Below are positions 43,795-51,984 of a stretch of DNA of 64,000 nucleotides, piece by piece. The DNA lies in the NCBI RefSeq assembly GCF_900258035.1, contig NZ_OGTP01000027.1, forward strand, positions 1-64,000, in the 5' to 3' direction. Position 1 is the stretch's first letter, and each line of letters begins with the position of its first letter. A program made the translations under genes and the position numbers. Origin of the DNA: Caballeronia novacaledonica. GTDB taxonomy: Bacteria; Pseudomonadota; Gammaproteobacteria; Burkholderiales; Burkholderiaceae. A model generated the notes under the pieces. The model did not search any database and had not been told where the DNA came from. It saw only the letters and a program-made list of their open reading frames with translations.

Positions 43795-45159
43795 CTACGT
43801 CTGCTCCGCTGTCGAGGTCGTATCGACTTGGTCACGCGCAGAGTTGCGCGACAACAGACTCGCCGTAATGGCAAGTCCGGCTAGAACCGCCGGCACTGCG
43901 AGCATTCCAACGAGGGCCCCGAAGTTGTAGCCCAGACCGATAAGCAGACCACCGCTTGCCGAGCCCACAATGCTTCCGAAACGTCCAAAAGCAAGCATCC
44001 AGCTCACGCCCGTAGCTCGTGCCACCGTCGGATAGCAGACAGGAGCGAATGCGTTAAGACCGGTCTGGGCGCCGTTCATGAAGAAGCCGGCCGCAAACAT
44101 CCACAACGAGAGAGACGTCGATTGAGCCCCCGCGCTCCCTACGGCGTACACACAAAGCGCGCCACCGATATACGCGGCCGCGATTACCGGGACAGGACGC
44201 AAGCGGTCCATTGCCCAGCCTGCCAGGATTGCGCCAGCGATACCGCCCGTCTGAAACATCGCCGTGATGTTTGCTGCCTGCTCGATAGACATGCCGGCGT
44301 CTTTAATAAGCATTGGCAGCCAACCAGTAATCAGGTAGATGACCAGCAAGCCCATAAAGTACGTCACCCAGAGGGAGACAGTCGTGACGCGGTAGCCCTG
44401 TTCAAAGAGAATGGCAGCGGGTCGCGCGTGAGAAACGGCCGGCTCCGGTGCGAAAAGACGCGTGCCCGGCGCGAAGGTGCAATGACAAACTCGCTGCAGG
44501 GTCGCGACAATCTGCTCCATCGGGCGATTGCGCACAAGCATAAATCGCACAGACTCAGGCAACGCCACGATGAGGAATGGGACCAGCGCGAGCGGAACAA
44601 TCCCACCGAAAATCACCACCGAACGCCAGCCATATCTCGGCACGAGCCAGCCTGCCGCGAAGCCAACCAACGCTGAGCCAACGCCGAAACCGATGAACAT
44701 CGTCGTAATGAGCAGCGAGCGACGGCGCTGCGGCACATATTCGGCAACAAGAATCGTGGTGTTCGGCATGGCAGCGCCAAGGCCGATGCCAGTCAGGAAT
44801 CGCAGCACCATCATCTGCGTCACATCCTGCGAAAGCGCCGTGACAATGCTTCCAATTCCGAATAGAAGAACAGAGACGACCAGGACCGCCTTGCGCCCGA
44901 GTCGGTCAGACGACGGTCCGGCAATCAATGCGCCCAGCACAAGTCCGAGCGGCGCGGCGCTCATGACGACGCCGAACGTGGATTTTGCGAGTTGCCAGTC
45001 GTGGACGATGGACGGAGCAATGAAGCCCATCATTGCAACGTCAATGCCGTCCGCGGCCACGATGAAAAAACACAGGACGACAATCAGCACCTGCTTTGCA
45101 CTGAGCGACCGTCCGTCAATGAACGACTTTACGTCCACCGCTTGTTGGGGATGATTCAC
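43795..45159 (-). CDS. MFS aromatic acid:H+ symporter (AAHS/PcaK-BenK type)
   Basis: 454 residues with 12 helices. The AAHS features are the Asp-containing TM1 segment (DGIDVAMMGFIAPSI), motif A GPSSDRLGRKAVL and the TM4-5 segment TGIGLGAAMPNTTILVAEY. Members import benzoate-type and hydroxybenzoate-type acids. Its position beside the Rieske oxygenase, LysR and porin genes supports import of an aromatic acid. The upstream region carries copy 2 of the 70-bp repeat, so it may share regulation with the LysR gene. Confidence 0.9.
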   Translation of the reverse strand: MNHPQQAVDVKSFIDGRSLSAKQVLIVVLCFFIVAADGIDVAMMGFIAPSIVHDWQLAKSTFGVVMSAAPLGLVLGALIAGPSSDRLGRKAVLVVSVLLFGIGSIVTALSQDVTQMMVLRFLTGIGLGAAMPNTTILVAEYVPQRRRSLLITTMFIGFGVGSALVGFAAGWLVPRYGWRSVVIFGGIVPLALVPFLIVALPESVRFMLVRNRPMEQIVATLQRVCHCTFAPGTRLFAPEPAVSHARPAAILFEQGYRVTTVSLWVTYFMGLLVIYLITGWLPMLIKDAGMSIEQAANITAMFQTGGIAGAILAGWAMDRLRPVPVIAAAYIGGALCVYAVGSAGAQSTSLSLWMFAAGFFMNGAQTGLNAFAPVCYPTVARATGVSWMLAFGRFGSIVGSASGGLLIGLGYNFGALVGMLAVPAVLAGLAITASLLSRNSARDQVDTTSTAEQT

Positions 45160-45210
45160 GTCTGTCTCCGTTAATTTGGATTTTGCGCATCTCGATGGGC
45201 GCTTGACGTG

Positions 45211-45280
45211 ATTCTATTGATACTTATCAAGGACGATTGAAGCTATTTCGCGGTATCTGCGACTCGTTTTTTGCATCAAT
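45211..45280. repeat. 70-bp repeat, copy 2, upstream of the MFS gene
   Basis: Direct copy of 41451-41520 (53/70 identical; the first 10 and last 14 bases nearly invariant). It lies 52-121 bp upstream of the start of the aromatic-acid transporter gene, which reads on the minus strand. The two copies therefore bracket LysR, porin and MFS genes. Confidence 0.65.
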
Positions 45281-45282
45281 CG

Positions 45283-45535
45283 GCGAACTCGGGCAGGCAG
45301 CGAAGGTGCGGCCAGCGTCGCAGCGACTCGTGGCACACTGCTCTTCCGCTGCGCGAAGGTAGCTGGATAAGCACCCAACCGAGCGCGCTTCCAGACCCCG
45401 CTACAACGTTTCAGGCCGTGCGCCGCAAAGAGTTGAAGGCGTCGTCGCCGGACCGGAAGCTCCAAGCTCGCTCTCCCGTTCACTGGCATAACGCGATTGG
45501 GTCCTTCCTTATCTGGAAGCGCACGCGCGATGTCG
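45283..45535 (-). pseudogene. Possible decayed LysR effector-domain remnant
   Basis: On the minus strand, fragments such as NRVMPVNGRASLEL and LPARVRRLM, in one frame, and RSGDDAFNSLRRTA in another, look like the C-terminal part of a LysR effector domain broken by frameshifts. No start or intact domain exists. This is a weak, pattern-based reading; the stretch could also be plain intergenic DNA between the transporter and the siderophore-interacting protein gene. Confidence 0.25.
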
Positions 45536-46276
45536 TTACTCTTCGCCAATCTTCTCGTGGTGAGCACCGGTGCCCTGCTTCCAATACGCGGACGCACGAA
45601 TCGCGTGCTTGCCATGGCCTTTTTCGTCGACCAGAACTTGCCGCACTTTCGCGGCAACCTTCGCCTCCGCCGCGCACCACACATATCCTTCGCCCGAAGG
45701 GAGTTCGAGCGATGCGATTTGCTGCAGAAGCTCTTCCGAGTCGGGAACCCACAATACGCCAAACGTAGCGTTGCTGCGAAATTGTCGTCTATCCTGGTCC
45801 GCCGCCTGTAGCACGACCGTTGCCACGGTTCCGGCTGGCAACTCTTCTAGTCGCCGCGCGATTGCCGGAACTGCGGTGTCGTCGCCTACAAGCAAATGCC
45901 ACTCGAAGTTGGTTGGGACGATGAACGAACCACGCGGTCCGGCTATGGTAATGCGTTGGCCGACTTCGGCGTTTGAGGCCCACGCTGACGCAAAGCCGTC
46001 GCCATGCAGCGAGAACTCAATCGACAGCTCGCGCTTCTTCCGGTCAAAGCTTCGCGGCGTGTAGTCGCGCATCACTTCTGCCCCGTCAGCTCCGGGAAAA
46101 ATCAGCTTGACGTGGTCGTCGAAAGATTGACTCGTGAAGTCGGCCAACTCCTCCCCAGCGAACGTCACGCGTTTAAAATTCGGAGAAACGTTCACTACGC
46201 TCACCACTTCGACCTCGCGACGGCGAGTTTCGTGGCGCACGCGCGTCACTCTGCTGCTGGCTTGTTGCTGTTCCAT
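45536..46276 (-). CDS. Siderophore-interacting protein family flavin reductase
   Basis: 246 residues. An N-terminal FAD-binding domain with FKRVTFAGEEL and the flavin-contact segment RDYTPRSFD is followed by the SIP C-terminal NAD(P)-type domain (LLVGDDTAVPAIARRLEELP, VWCAAEA). Family members reduce ferric siderophores to release iron; some reduce other substrates. Its ATG at 46276 is preferred to 46306, because the latter lies inside the operator. It is divergent from a MarR gene and likely repressed by it. Confidence 0.86.
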   Translation of the reverse strand: MEQQQASSRVTRVRHETRRREVEVVSVVNVSPNFKRVTFAGEELADFTSQSFDDHVKLIFPGADGAEVMRDYTPRSFDRKKRELSIEFSLHGDGFASAWASNAEVGQRITIAGPRGSFIVPTNFEWHLLVGDDTAVPAIARRLEELPAGTVATVVLQAADQDRRQFRSNATFGVLWVPDSEELLQQIASLELPSGEGYVWCAAEAKVAAKVRQVLVDEKGHGKHAIRASAYWKQGTGAHHEKIGEE

Positions 46277-46300
46277 CTCGGCGCATCCGATAAATGATAT

Positions 46301-46330
46301 TGTCATGTATACTAAAAACTATACATGACA
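46301..46330. promoter_or_regulatory. Perfect inverted-repeat operator between SIP and MarR genes
   Basis: TGTCATGTATA (46301-46311), 8-bp spacer CTAAAAAC, then TATACATGACA (46320-46330): an 11-bp perfect inverted repeat. It lies between the two divergent start codons (46276 minus, 46372 plus). It is AT-rich and the size expected for a MarR dimer site, so autoregulation plus control of the SIP gene is likely. Confidence 0.75.
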
Positions 46331-46371
46331 TTGTCAAGCGATTGGTAGCCTTTCATTGAACTGTAAAAGAC

Positions 46372-46809
46372 ATGAAAACGGTCCCCGAAGACGTCCTCGA
46401 TTTGCTTCACACGGTCATGCACGAGTACCGTTCGCTTCAATATCGGTTCCTACGTGACGGCCCTTTCGAAATCACCCATATGGACGGAAGAGTGTTGGGG
46501 TTTTTTGCGGCCAACCCGGGAGCGACTCAGAAGGAGCTTGCCAAGCATAGTGGCCGTGACCAGGCCCAGCTCGCGCGGCTTATCAAGCGATTGCGTGAGG
46601 AAGGCTTGCTCAGTGCGAACGCCGATGCGTCAGACCGGCGCAATGTTCGCCTGTCGCTGACCGAGCGGGGACAAGAGATTGAATCGGCTCTCCGACAACA
46701 AGCGAAGCGCCTGTCCAAGAAGGCTGTATCTGGTTTGAGTGCCGATGAGTTGCAGCAGCTCGGGGCATTGCTCAGCACTGTGAGAGACAACTTGGCGGCC
46801 GAAGAGTAG
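46372..46809 (+). CDS. MarR family transcriptional regulator
   Basis: 145 residues. Winged-helix core: ITHMDGRVLGFFAANPGATQ, recognition helix region SGRDQAQLARLIKRLREEGL, wing DASDRRNVRLSLTERG, and dimerising helices at both ends. It sits beside the perfect inverted repeat and divergent from the SIP gene, the usual layout for a MarR repressor controlling its neighbour and itself. The ligand is unknown. Confidence 0.9.
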   Translation: MKTVPEDVLDLLHTVMHEYRSLQYRFLRDGPFEITHMDGRVLGFFAANPGATQKELAKHSGRDQAQLARLIKRLREEGLLSANADASDRRNVRLSLTERGQEIESALRQQAKRLSKKAVSGLSADELQQLGALLSTVRDNLAAEE

Positions 46810-46833
46810 GCTCGGACCCGCTCGAATCGCGAC

Positions 46834-47850
46834 TTAGCTTCCGGAGGTGAAAGCGGCGTCGAAACGCGAGGTCGGCGTATCCCAAAGCAGCGAGCGAACG
46901 AATTTCACTGCTTCTGCCGCGCCGACCTTGCGCTCCATTCCAGCGTCCTCCCACTCAATCGATATCGGTCCCGCATATCCAATAGAGCGAAGCGCGCGGA
47001 AGGCGTCTTCCCACGGGACGTCGCCACGGCCAGTGCTAACAAAGTCCCAACCCCTTCTCGGGTCTCCCCAAGAGAGATGCGAGCCCATCACGCCGGCGCG
47101 ACCGTTCCTGGGACGCAGACGGGTGTCCTTGCAATCGACGTGAAAGATGCGGTCCTTGAAGTCAATGATGAAGGCAACCGGGTCGATGTTCTGCCACATC
47201 ATGTGCGACGGGTCCCAATTGAAACCAAATGCCTTGCGATGGCCGATGGCGTCCAACGTTCGCACGCTTGACCAGTAGTCGTATGCAATCTCACTCGGAT
47301 GTACTTCGTGTGCAAAGCGAACTCCCTCCGCATCGAAGACGTCGAGAATGGGATTCCAGCGCTTCGCGAAGTCCTCATATCCTGCGTCGACGACGGACTC
47401 AGGAACTGGCGGGAACATCGCCACATATTGCCAAATCTTCGAGCCAGTGAAGCCCACCACAGTGTCGACGTTTAGCTTTCGAGCCACCTTAGCAGTCAGC
47501 CTGATTTCCTCTGCTGCCCGACTGCGCACTCCTTCTGCGTCGCCGTCACCCCACACGTTCGGCCGGACGATTGCCTTGTGTCGGAAATCAATGGGGTCGT
47601 CGCAAACTGCCTGGCCCGCGAGATGGTTTGAGATGGCGAACAATTGCAGATTGTGACGCTCAAGAATCTGGCGACGACTGTCAAGGTACTTTTGGTCTTC
47701 TGCAGCACGCCAAACGTCAAGGTGGTCGCCTGAGCATGCCAGCTCCAGGCCGTCGTATCCCCACTCAGAAGCAAGCTTCGCAACCTCTTCGAGCGGAAGG
47801 TCGGCCCATTGACCCGTGAAGAGTGTCACAGGTGTCTTCGTATCTTGCAT
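46834..47850 (-). CDS. Sugar phosphate isomerase/epimerase-like TIM-barrel protein
   Basis: 338 residues of the xylose-isomerase-like AP endonuclease-2 TIM-barrel family. Likely metal ligands lie in HEVHPSEIAYDYW (Glu), NWDPSHMMWQ (Asp/His), FHVDCKD (His) and ISIEWED (Glu). It is the last gene of the minus-strand glycoside operon. In related loci such proteins isomerise or rearrange keto sugars, so a role on the released 3-keto sugar is plausible. The specific reaction is not shown by the sequence. Confidence 0.85.
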   Translation of the reverse strand: MQDTKTPVTLFTGQWADLPLEEVAKLASEWGYDGLELACSGDHLDVWRAAEDQKYLDSRRQILERHNLQLFAISNHLAGQAVCDDPIDFRHKAIVRPNVWGDGDAEGVRSRAAEEIRLTAKVARKLNVDTVVGFTGSKIWQYVAMFPPVPESVVDAGYEDFAKRWNPILDVFDAEGVRFAHEVHPSEIAYDYWSSVRTLDAIGHRKAFGFNWDPSHMMWQNIDPVAFIIDFKDRIFHVDCKDTRLRPRNGRAGVMGSHLSWGDPRRGWDFVSTGRGDVPWEDAFRALRSIGYAGPISIEWEDAGMERKVGAAEAVKFVRSLLWDTPTSRFDAAFTSGS

Positions 47851-47917
47851 CGATTCTCCCTTTCCGAAAGGCTAGTACGAACTTCAGCATTAAGCCGATT
47901 TTCGCGGTGTCTTTGCC

Positions 47918-49060
47918 CTATACCGTCACCCATGAGCCAGATTTGGCTGATGCGACTACGGCATCCACAATTAAAGCCGAGCGCACGCCGTCGTCGAACG
48001 TCGGCAGGCCGTCCCGATGTTCGCCGCGAACGGTCGCATAGGTATCTGCGACGAAATTCTCGAAGCATTGCGCGTAACCGTGGGCATGGCCTGGAGGGAG
48101 TGAGGAAAGCCGTCGTTGTTCAGCAGAACCGGTCGCCGGGCTCCGATGCAGGATTTGTGCAGCGTCCTCCGTGCCAATCCAGACCGTCTCCGGATTCTCT
48201 TGGTCGAACACGGCGGACTGCTTTTCGCCGTCAAATTCAAACCACAACCTGTTTTTGCGACCGGCCGAAACTTGCGAGACCGTCACCGAACCAAGGACAC
48301 CTGCCCCCGTACGGAACATTACCGTCGCGGCATCTTCGGTGTCGACAGCCCTCATCTCAGAGTCAGACGGTTGACCAGCGAAGGTCGCGGTCGATGTGAT
48401 GGGCCGTTGTTCGACGGTGGTAGTCATTGCCGCGCAAAGCGACGCTATCCGCTCGCCCGTAATGAATTCCATCAAGTCACACCAGTGAGACCCGATGTCA
48501 GCGAACGTTCGGGACGGACCACCAGTGGACGAATCAACTCTCCAGCTCGTTGCAAACGGCGAAAGCAACCAGTCCTGCAAATAACTGCCATGGAGAAGCT
48601 GCCACCTACCGAATTCGCCTGCCTCGACGCGTGCCCTGATTTCCCGCACCAGAGGGTGGAAGCGATAGACGAACGGGACAGTTGCGATTCGACCGCGACT
48701 CTTAGCAGAATCGCTAAGCCGCTGCGCAGTCGCGCTGTCCACTGCCAGAGGCTTTTCGCAGATGACGTGGGCGCCCACCTCGATAGCCGCTTCCACATGT
48801 TCGGCATGTAGCGCGTTTGGACTGCACACATGCACTACATCTGGAGCTATCGAAACCAATTCGCTGATGGACGTGATGGGTGATGTTTTCCAGCGCTCTG
48901 CCGCGATTCTCGAACGCGCCGGCGTCGATGCCATAGCACCGACAACACGTGCACCAGCCAGCAGGGCCGCTCTCCTGTGGACCTCTGCAATCATACCGGC
49001 CCCAAGAATCGCGACACGCAAGTCGGCGTTTCTGTCCTGCGATAAGTCTTCGTGCTGCAT
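47918..49060 (-). CDS. Gfo/Idh/MocA family oxidoreductase
   Basis: 380 residues. An N-terminal Rossmann domain (VAILGAGMIAEVH) is followed by the EKP motif with the catalytic Lys (ICEKPLA). The C-terminal beta-sheet domain has FADIGSHWCDLMEF, where the conserved His lies. Members oxidise a sugar hydroxyl, often C3, or reduce the keto sugar back. In known C-glycoside pathways a member of this family (DgpA type) makes the 3-keto glycoside. It lies 6 bp after the lactonase gene in one operon. No signal peptide, so cytoplasmic. Confidence 0.88.
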   Translation of the reverse strand: MQHEDLSQDRNADLRVAILGAGMIAEVHRRAALLAGARVVGAMASTPARSRIAAERWKTSPITSISELVSIAPDVVHVCSPNALHAEHVEAAIEVGAHVICEKPLAVDSATAQRLSDSAKSRGRIATVPFVYRFHPLVREIRARVEAGEFGRWQLLHGSYLQDWLLSPFATSWRVDSSTGGPSRTFADIGSHWCDLMEFITGERIASLCAAMTTTVEQRPITSTATFAGQPSDSEMRAVDTEDAATVMFRTGAGVLGSVTVSQVSAGRKNRLWFEFDGEKQSAVFDQENPETVWIGTEDAAQILHRSPATGSAEQRRLSSLPPGHAHGYAQCFENFVADTYATVRGEHRDGLPTFDDGVRSALIVDAVVASAKSGSWVTV

Positions 49061-49066
49061 GATTGG

Positions 49067-50302
49067 TCAGTGCGTTGCAGGTTGGGTTTGTCCGGCGAGC
49101 GGGAGTTCAGCGAACTCGATGAACGCCGGGTCTCGCACGCTTGCGTCACTCAAAGCCTGCAGATTTCCCGTTTCGCGGTCTACCGAGTAGGACCGAACCA
49201 AATTCGCGGGTCGGTCGGCAACGAGCATGAAGCTCCCACTGGGGTCGAAGGCGAAGGAACGTGCAGCGAGTCCGGGATGAATGGACTTGCTTATAGAGAC
49301 ATGGCCGCGTCGGGTAAGCCTTCCGGTCGGCGTCACCTCGAACCACGCAACTGAGTCTTCGCCGCGATTGTTCACATAGACGAACTTGCCGTCTGGATGA
49401 ACGCGGACATCCGCCGGCTCGTTGAGTCCCGAATGCGCATCTGCAACCGTCGACACCCTATCGAGCAATATCAGACGGCCCGTCGCCGCATCAAAATCGA
49501 ACGAAGCAAGTTCGGACGAAAATTCACATGTAACGAAGGCGCGACCCGTTGAAGCGTCGAAGGCAACATGACGAGGACCAATTTCGTCTTCGAAGCGGAA
49601 TGAACTGACTTCGACAAGCTCTGACGACAGCCGATAGACATAGATTTGGTCCGTGCCCTTATCGCAGACGACGATGAATTGACCGCTCGGGTCAAGCGTT
49701 GCACAGTGAGCATGCGCACTGGACTGCGCGTGTCCACCAGCCTGCGGAGAGCTGTTGGGGTCTCTGCCGTGCCCTGGCAACACTTTCACGTCCCGGATGC
49801 CATCGAGCCTTCCATCATCCGCAACTTGGAACATAATGACGGTGGAATCGTCATACACGTATTCGGTGCCCCACTCTCCGTTAGGCCATTGAATCACGCG
49901 CTCCACATGCGTGAAGTCCCCATGATTTGCCGTGACCAAGAGCCGCCTCGACTCGCTGAACGAGAGATAGGTCGGCATTGGGCCAGGAGCCAGGTACGAG
50001 TTTTTCCAATTCAGGCTTCCATCGCGGGCGTTGACCGAGAACGAATGTACGCTCGCGGCCGGTCCCACTGGACCACGCCCGTCAGTCTTTCGTTCATCGA
50101 CGGAAAACAAAGTCTTCAGCGACGGCGAGTAGACCAGATAACCAGCTTGCTGTGGTTCGAGAACCCGACTGGTCTCATTCAAGTGGCGACCATCGGGGCT
50201 TACAGCAAGCACGTGAATACCGCCGGAACCGCTTCCGGCAGTGGCATAGCATCCAACGTAGGCTATCAGTTTCTTCGAGGGTCGACCATTATCGGCAGCC
50301 AT
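49067..50302 (-). CDS. Lactonase family beta-propeller protein (Pgl/YbhE type)
   Basis: 411 residues forming a seven-bladed propeller of the 6-phosphogluconolactonase (YbhE) group. Blade motifs include IAYVGCYATAGSGSGGIHV near the start, HAHCATLDPSGQFIVVCDKG, EPADVRVHPDGKFVYVNNRG and RSFAFDPSGSFMLVADRP. No signal peptide. It would hydrolyse an aldonolactone or keto-lactone formed during sugar oxidation. Its start lies 1 bp after the DgpC-like stop (TGACATG), so the two are translationally coupled. Confidence 0.88.
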   Translation of the reverse strand: MAADNGRPSKKLIAYVGCYATAGSGSGGIHVLAVSPDGRHLNETSRVLEPQQAGYLVYSPSLKTLFSVDERKTDGRGPVGPAASVHSFSVNARDGSLNWKNSYLAPGPMPTYLSFSESRRLLVTANHGDFTHVERVIQWPNGEWGTEYVYDDSTVIMFQVADDGRLDGIRDVKVLPGHGRDPNSSPQAGGHAQSSAHAHCATLDPSGQFIVVCDKGTDQIYVYRLSSELVEVSSFRFEDEIGPRHVAFDASTGRAFVTCEFSSELASFDFDAATGRLILLDRVSTVADAHSGLNEPADVRVHPDGKFVYVNNRGEDSVAWFEVTPTGRLTRRGHVSISKSIHPGLAARSFAFDPSGSFMLVADRPANLVRSYSVDRETGNLQALSDASVRDPAFIEFAELPLAGQTQPATH

Positions 50303-50303
50303 G

Positions 50304-51428
50304 TCAGTGACTCAGCAATCGACTGAGCATCTCTTGATGCCGGCGCACCTGGTCGACTTCACTCTTCATGTCCTCGCGACCACGGTCTTGATAGTAGCGT
50401 TGGCCTTCGTACTCAGAGTTGATGTATCCGTCGAAGCCGCCATCTTTCAAGGCCGAAATTGCGGACTTGTAGTCGATAGCGATATCCTGAAACTGGCCAG
50501 GTTTGCCAGGGACTTCGGACATGTTGTAGAACTTGCCGTGCACGCCAACCACGCTCCCGGCGATTTGACGCAGCGTCTCTGCGGACGTGCGCGAAAGCAT
50601 CAGTGCTTCGGCCACGACAGTGTAGTCGAGCTCCTGCGCGTTCTCTATCTGTTCATCGGCGAAGCGCTTCACCGCACCGAAAACCGTCGCGATGCCCGCT
50701 TCACATTCGCCTGTTTTAAGGAAGCGGGTGAACGCCGACCGCACGTTGCCAGCTGTGTAGTTCATCAAGTCCGAGACCTCGAAATCGACGTCACCCGCGT
50801 CAATCTTTTCCGCCAGTTCGACTGACGCATCGCAGGCGGCAGACTGGGCACCCTTGCGCTCAAACGAGCCCAGCAATGCTTCCGAAGGACGAGTCTGGAA
50901 GATGCCGAGGTCCGGAACGATTCCGAGGTGTCTCGTGCCCGTCTTCGTAACGTAGTCCAGGATTTCGGTGACCTGTTGGCCCTCCAGGCGCATCGGCTGA
51001 TGAATCTCCTTGCCGAGGCGGATGTCGAGGGACTCAGCAAGAGGTAACGCGCTAATCAAAATCTCGATGGGAACGACGGAGAGGACACGTACATTCTTGA
51101 AGCCCAGCGTCTTTGCGAGACGGATGTCGTGACGAAGTCGGTCCGCACACTCCTCGTACGTCATCACATGGTCGCGGAACTGCAGCACGTCCATTCCGAC
51201 GTCCATTGTTACCGGCGTCGTGCCGTATTTTTCCATCCAACCGAACCACTGCTTGAGGAACTCGTCGCGCGGGTTGGGGTAACGCAACGACATCTCGTCA
51301 ATTATTTCGATGCCGTCTGCGCCGCGGAGGTTTTGGCCAACCTCGCGAATCTGTGCCTCCAAGTCGAGTTCCTTGAAGAACTGCGACTGCTGGAAGCTGT
51401 ACAGGGAAACACCACGTTTGATAGCCAT
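50304..51428 (-). CDS. DgpC/CarC-like C-glycoside deglycosidase alpha subunit (TIM-barrel)
   Basis: 374 residues, sugar phosphate isomerase/epimerase fold. Candidate Mn2+ ligands follow the family order: Glu in DGIEIIDE, Asp in GIVPDLGIF, His in GVHGKFYNM and Glu in YINSEYEGQ. In C-glycoside deglycosidases (DgpB-DgpC, CarB-CarC) this subunit carries the active site that cleaves the bond between a 3-keto sugar and its aglycone. Assignment depends on the partner: the preceding gene encodes a beta-subunit-like protein and overlaps it by one base (TAATG). ATG 51428 has AGGAGAAGG upstream. O-glycoside cleavage by the same chemistry is also possible. Confidence 0.75.
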   Translation of the reverse strand: MAIKRGVSLYSFQQSQFFKELDLEAQIREVGQNLRGADGIEIIDEMSLRYPNPRDEFLKQWFGWMEKYGTTPVTMDVGMDVLQFRDHVMTYEECADRLRHDIRLAKTLGFKNVRVLSVVPIEILISALPLAESLDIRLGKEIHQPMRLEGQQVTEILDYVTKTGTRHLGIVPDLGIFQTRPSEALLGSFERKGAQSAACDASVELAEKIDAGDVDFEVSDLMNYTAGNVRSAFTRFLKTGECEAGIATVFGAVKRFADEQIENAQELDYTVVAEALMLSRTSAETLRQIAGSVVGVHGKFYNMSEVPGKPGQFQDIAIDYKSAISALKDGGFDGYINSEYEGQRYYQDRGREDMKSEVDQVRRHQEMLSRLLSH

Positions 51429-51895
51429 TAAACCTTCTCCTGCGTGTTCAATGTCAAGCTGTAAGTAACGATTTGCGGGGCCTTGTCCGACCCAGCTCCG
51501 GACCCCGGCTTTGGCGGGTTGCGCACCCACTCTTCGTCAGTGGGTAAGTAGCCATACGCTGCAAGCACCGACTGCTGGAACCGAATCTCATGCTCACCTT
51601 CCGCCAACCCGCCTGGCGCATCGACGTGCAAGATGCCTTCGTCGTCGTAATCCCAGTGCTCATGCACAGCGGTGCGAATCTCATCGAAGCTGCGAGGCGC
51701 TTTACCATTGACCGCGAAAGACTGGGTAGACACCGAGTACTCAGTGCCATCCACCGAGATGTAGTAGCCGTTGTGCAACGACAGATAGCAGCCGCGATAG
51801 TTTGCATGCCGCACGGCGAGTTCAAAGCCAATCACCTTCCCGTCCTTCTCAACGTTACGAAGACTGTCCGGGCGAATCAGAAAATTTTCAAACAT
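51428..51895 (-). CDS. DgpB/CarB-like C-glycoside deglycosidase beta subunit (DUF6379)
   Basis: 155 residues, all-beta. The N-terminus (a short MFENFLI followed by FELAVRHANYRGCYLSLHNG) and the segment YYISVDGTEYS match what I know of DUF6379 / C-glycoside deglycosidase beta-subunit proteins. This small subunit packs against the TIM-barrel subunit and completes its active site. Immediate overlap with the alpha-subunit gene supports an equimolar complex. It is the second gene of the operon, 89 bp after the transporter gene. Confidence 0.75.
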   Translation of the reverse strand: MFENFLIRPDSLRNVEKDGKVIGFELAVRHANYRGCYLSLHNGYYISVDGTEYSVSTQSFAVNGKAPRSFDEIRTAVHEHWDYDDEGILHVDAPGGLAEGEHEIRFQQSVLAAYGYLPTDEEWVRNPPKPGSGAGSDKAPQIVTYSLTLNTQEKV

Positions 51896-51984
51896 TCCAC
51901 AACCTCGTTCAAGTTCAGTTCAAGGCGAAACGGACGGAGGTTTTCCATTTCAATCCATCCCGCACGCACGACGCTGTTTCCCGC

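Noticed and set aside
44122..44676. Plus-strand frame inside the aromatic-acid transporter
   Set aside because: Antisense shadow of the MFS gene, without a start signal or recognisable domain.
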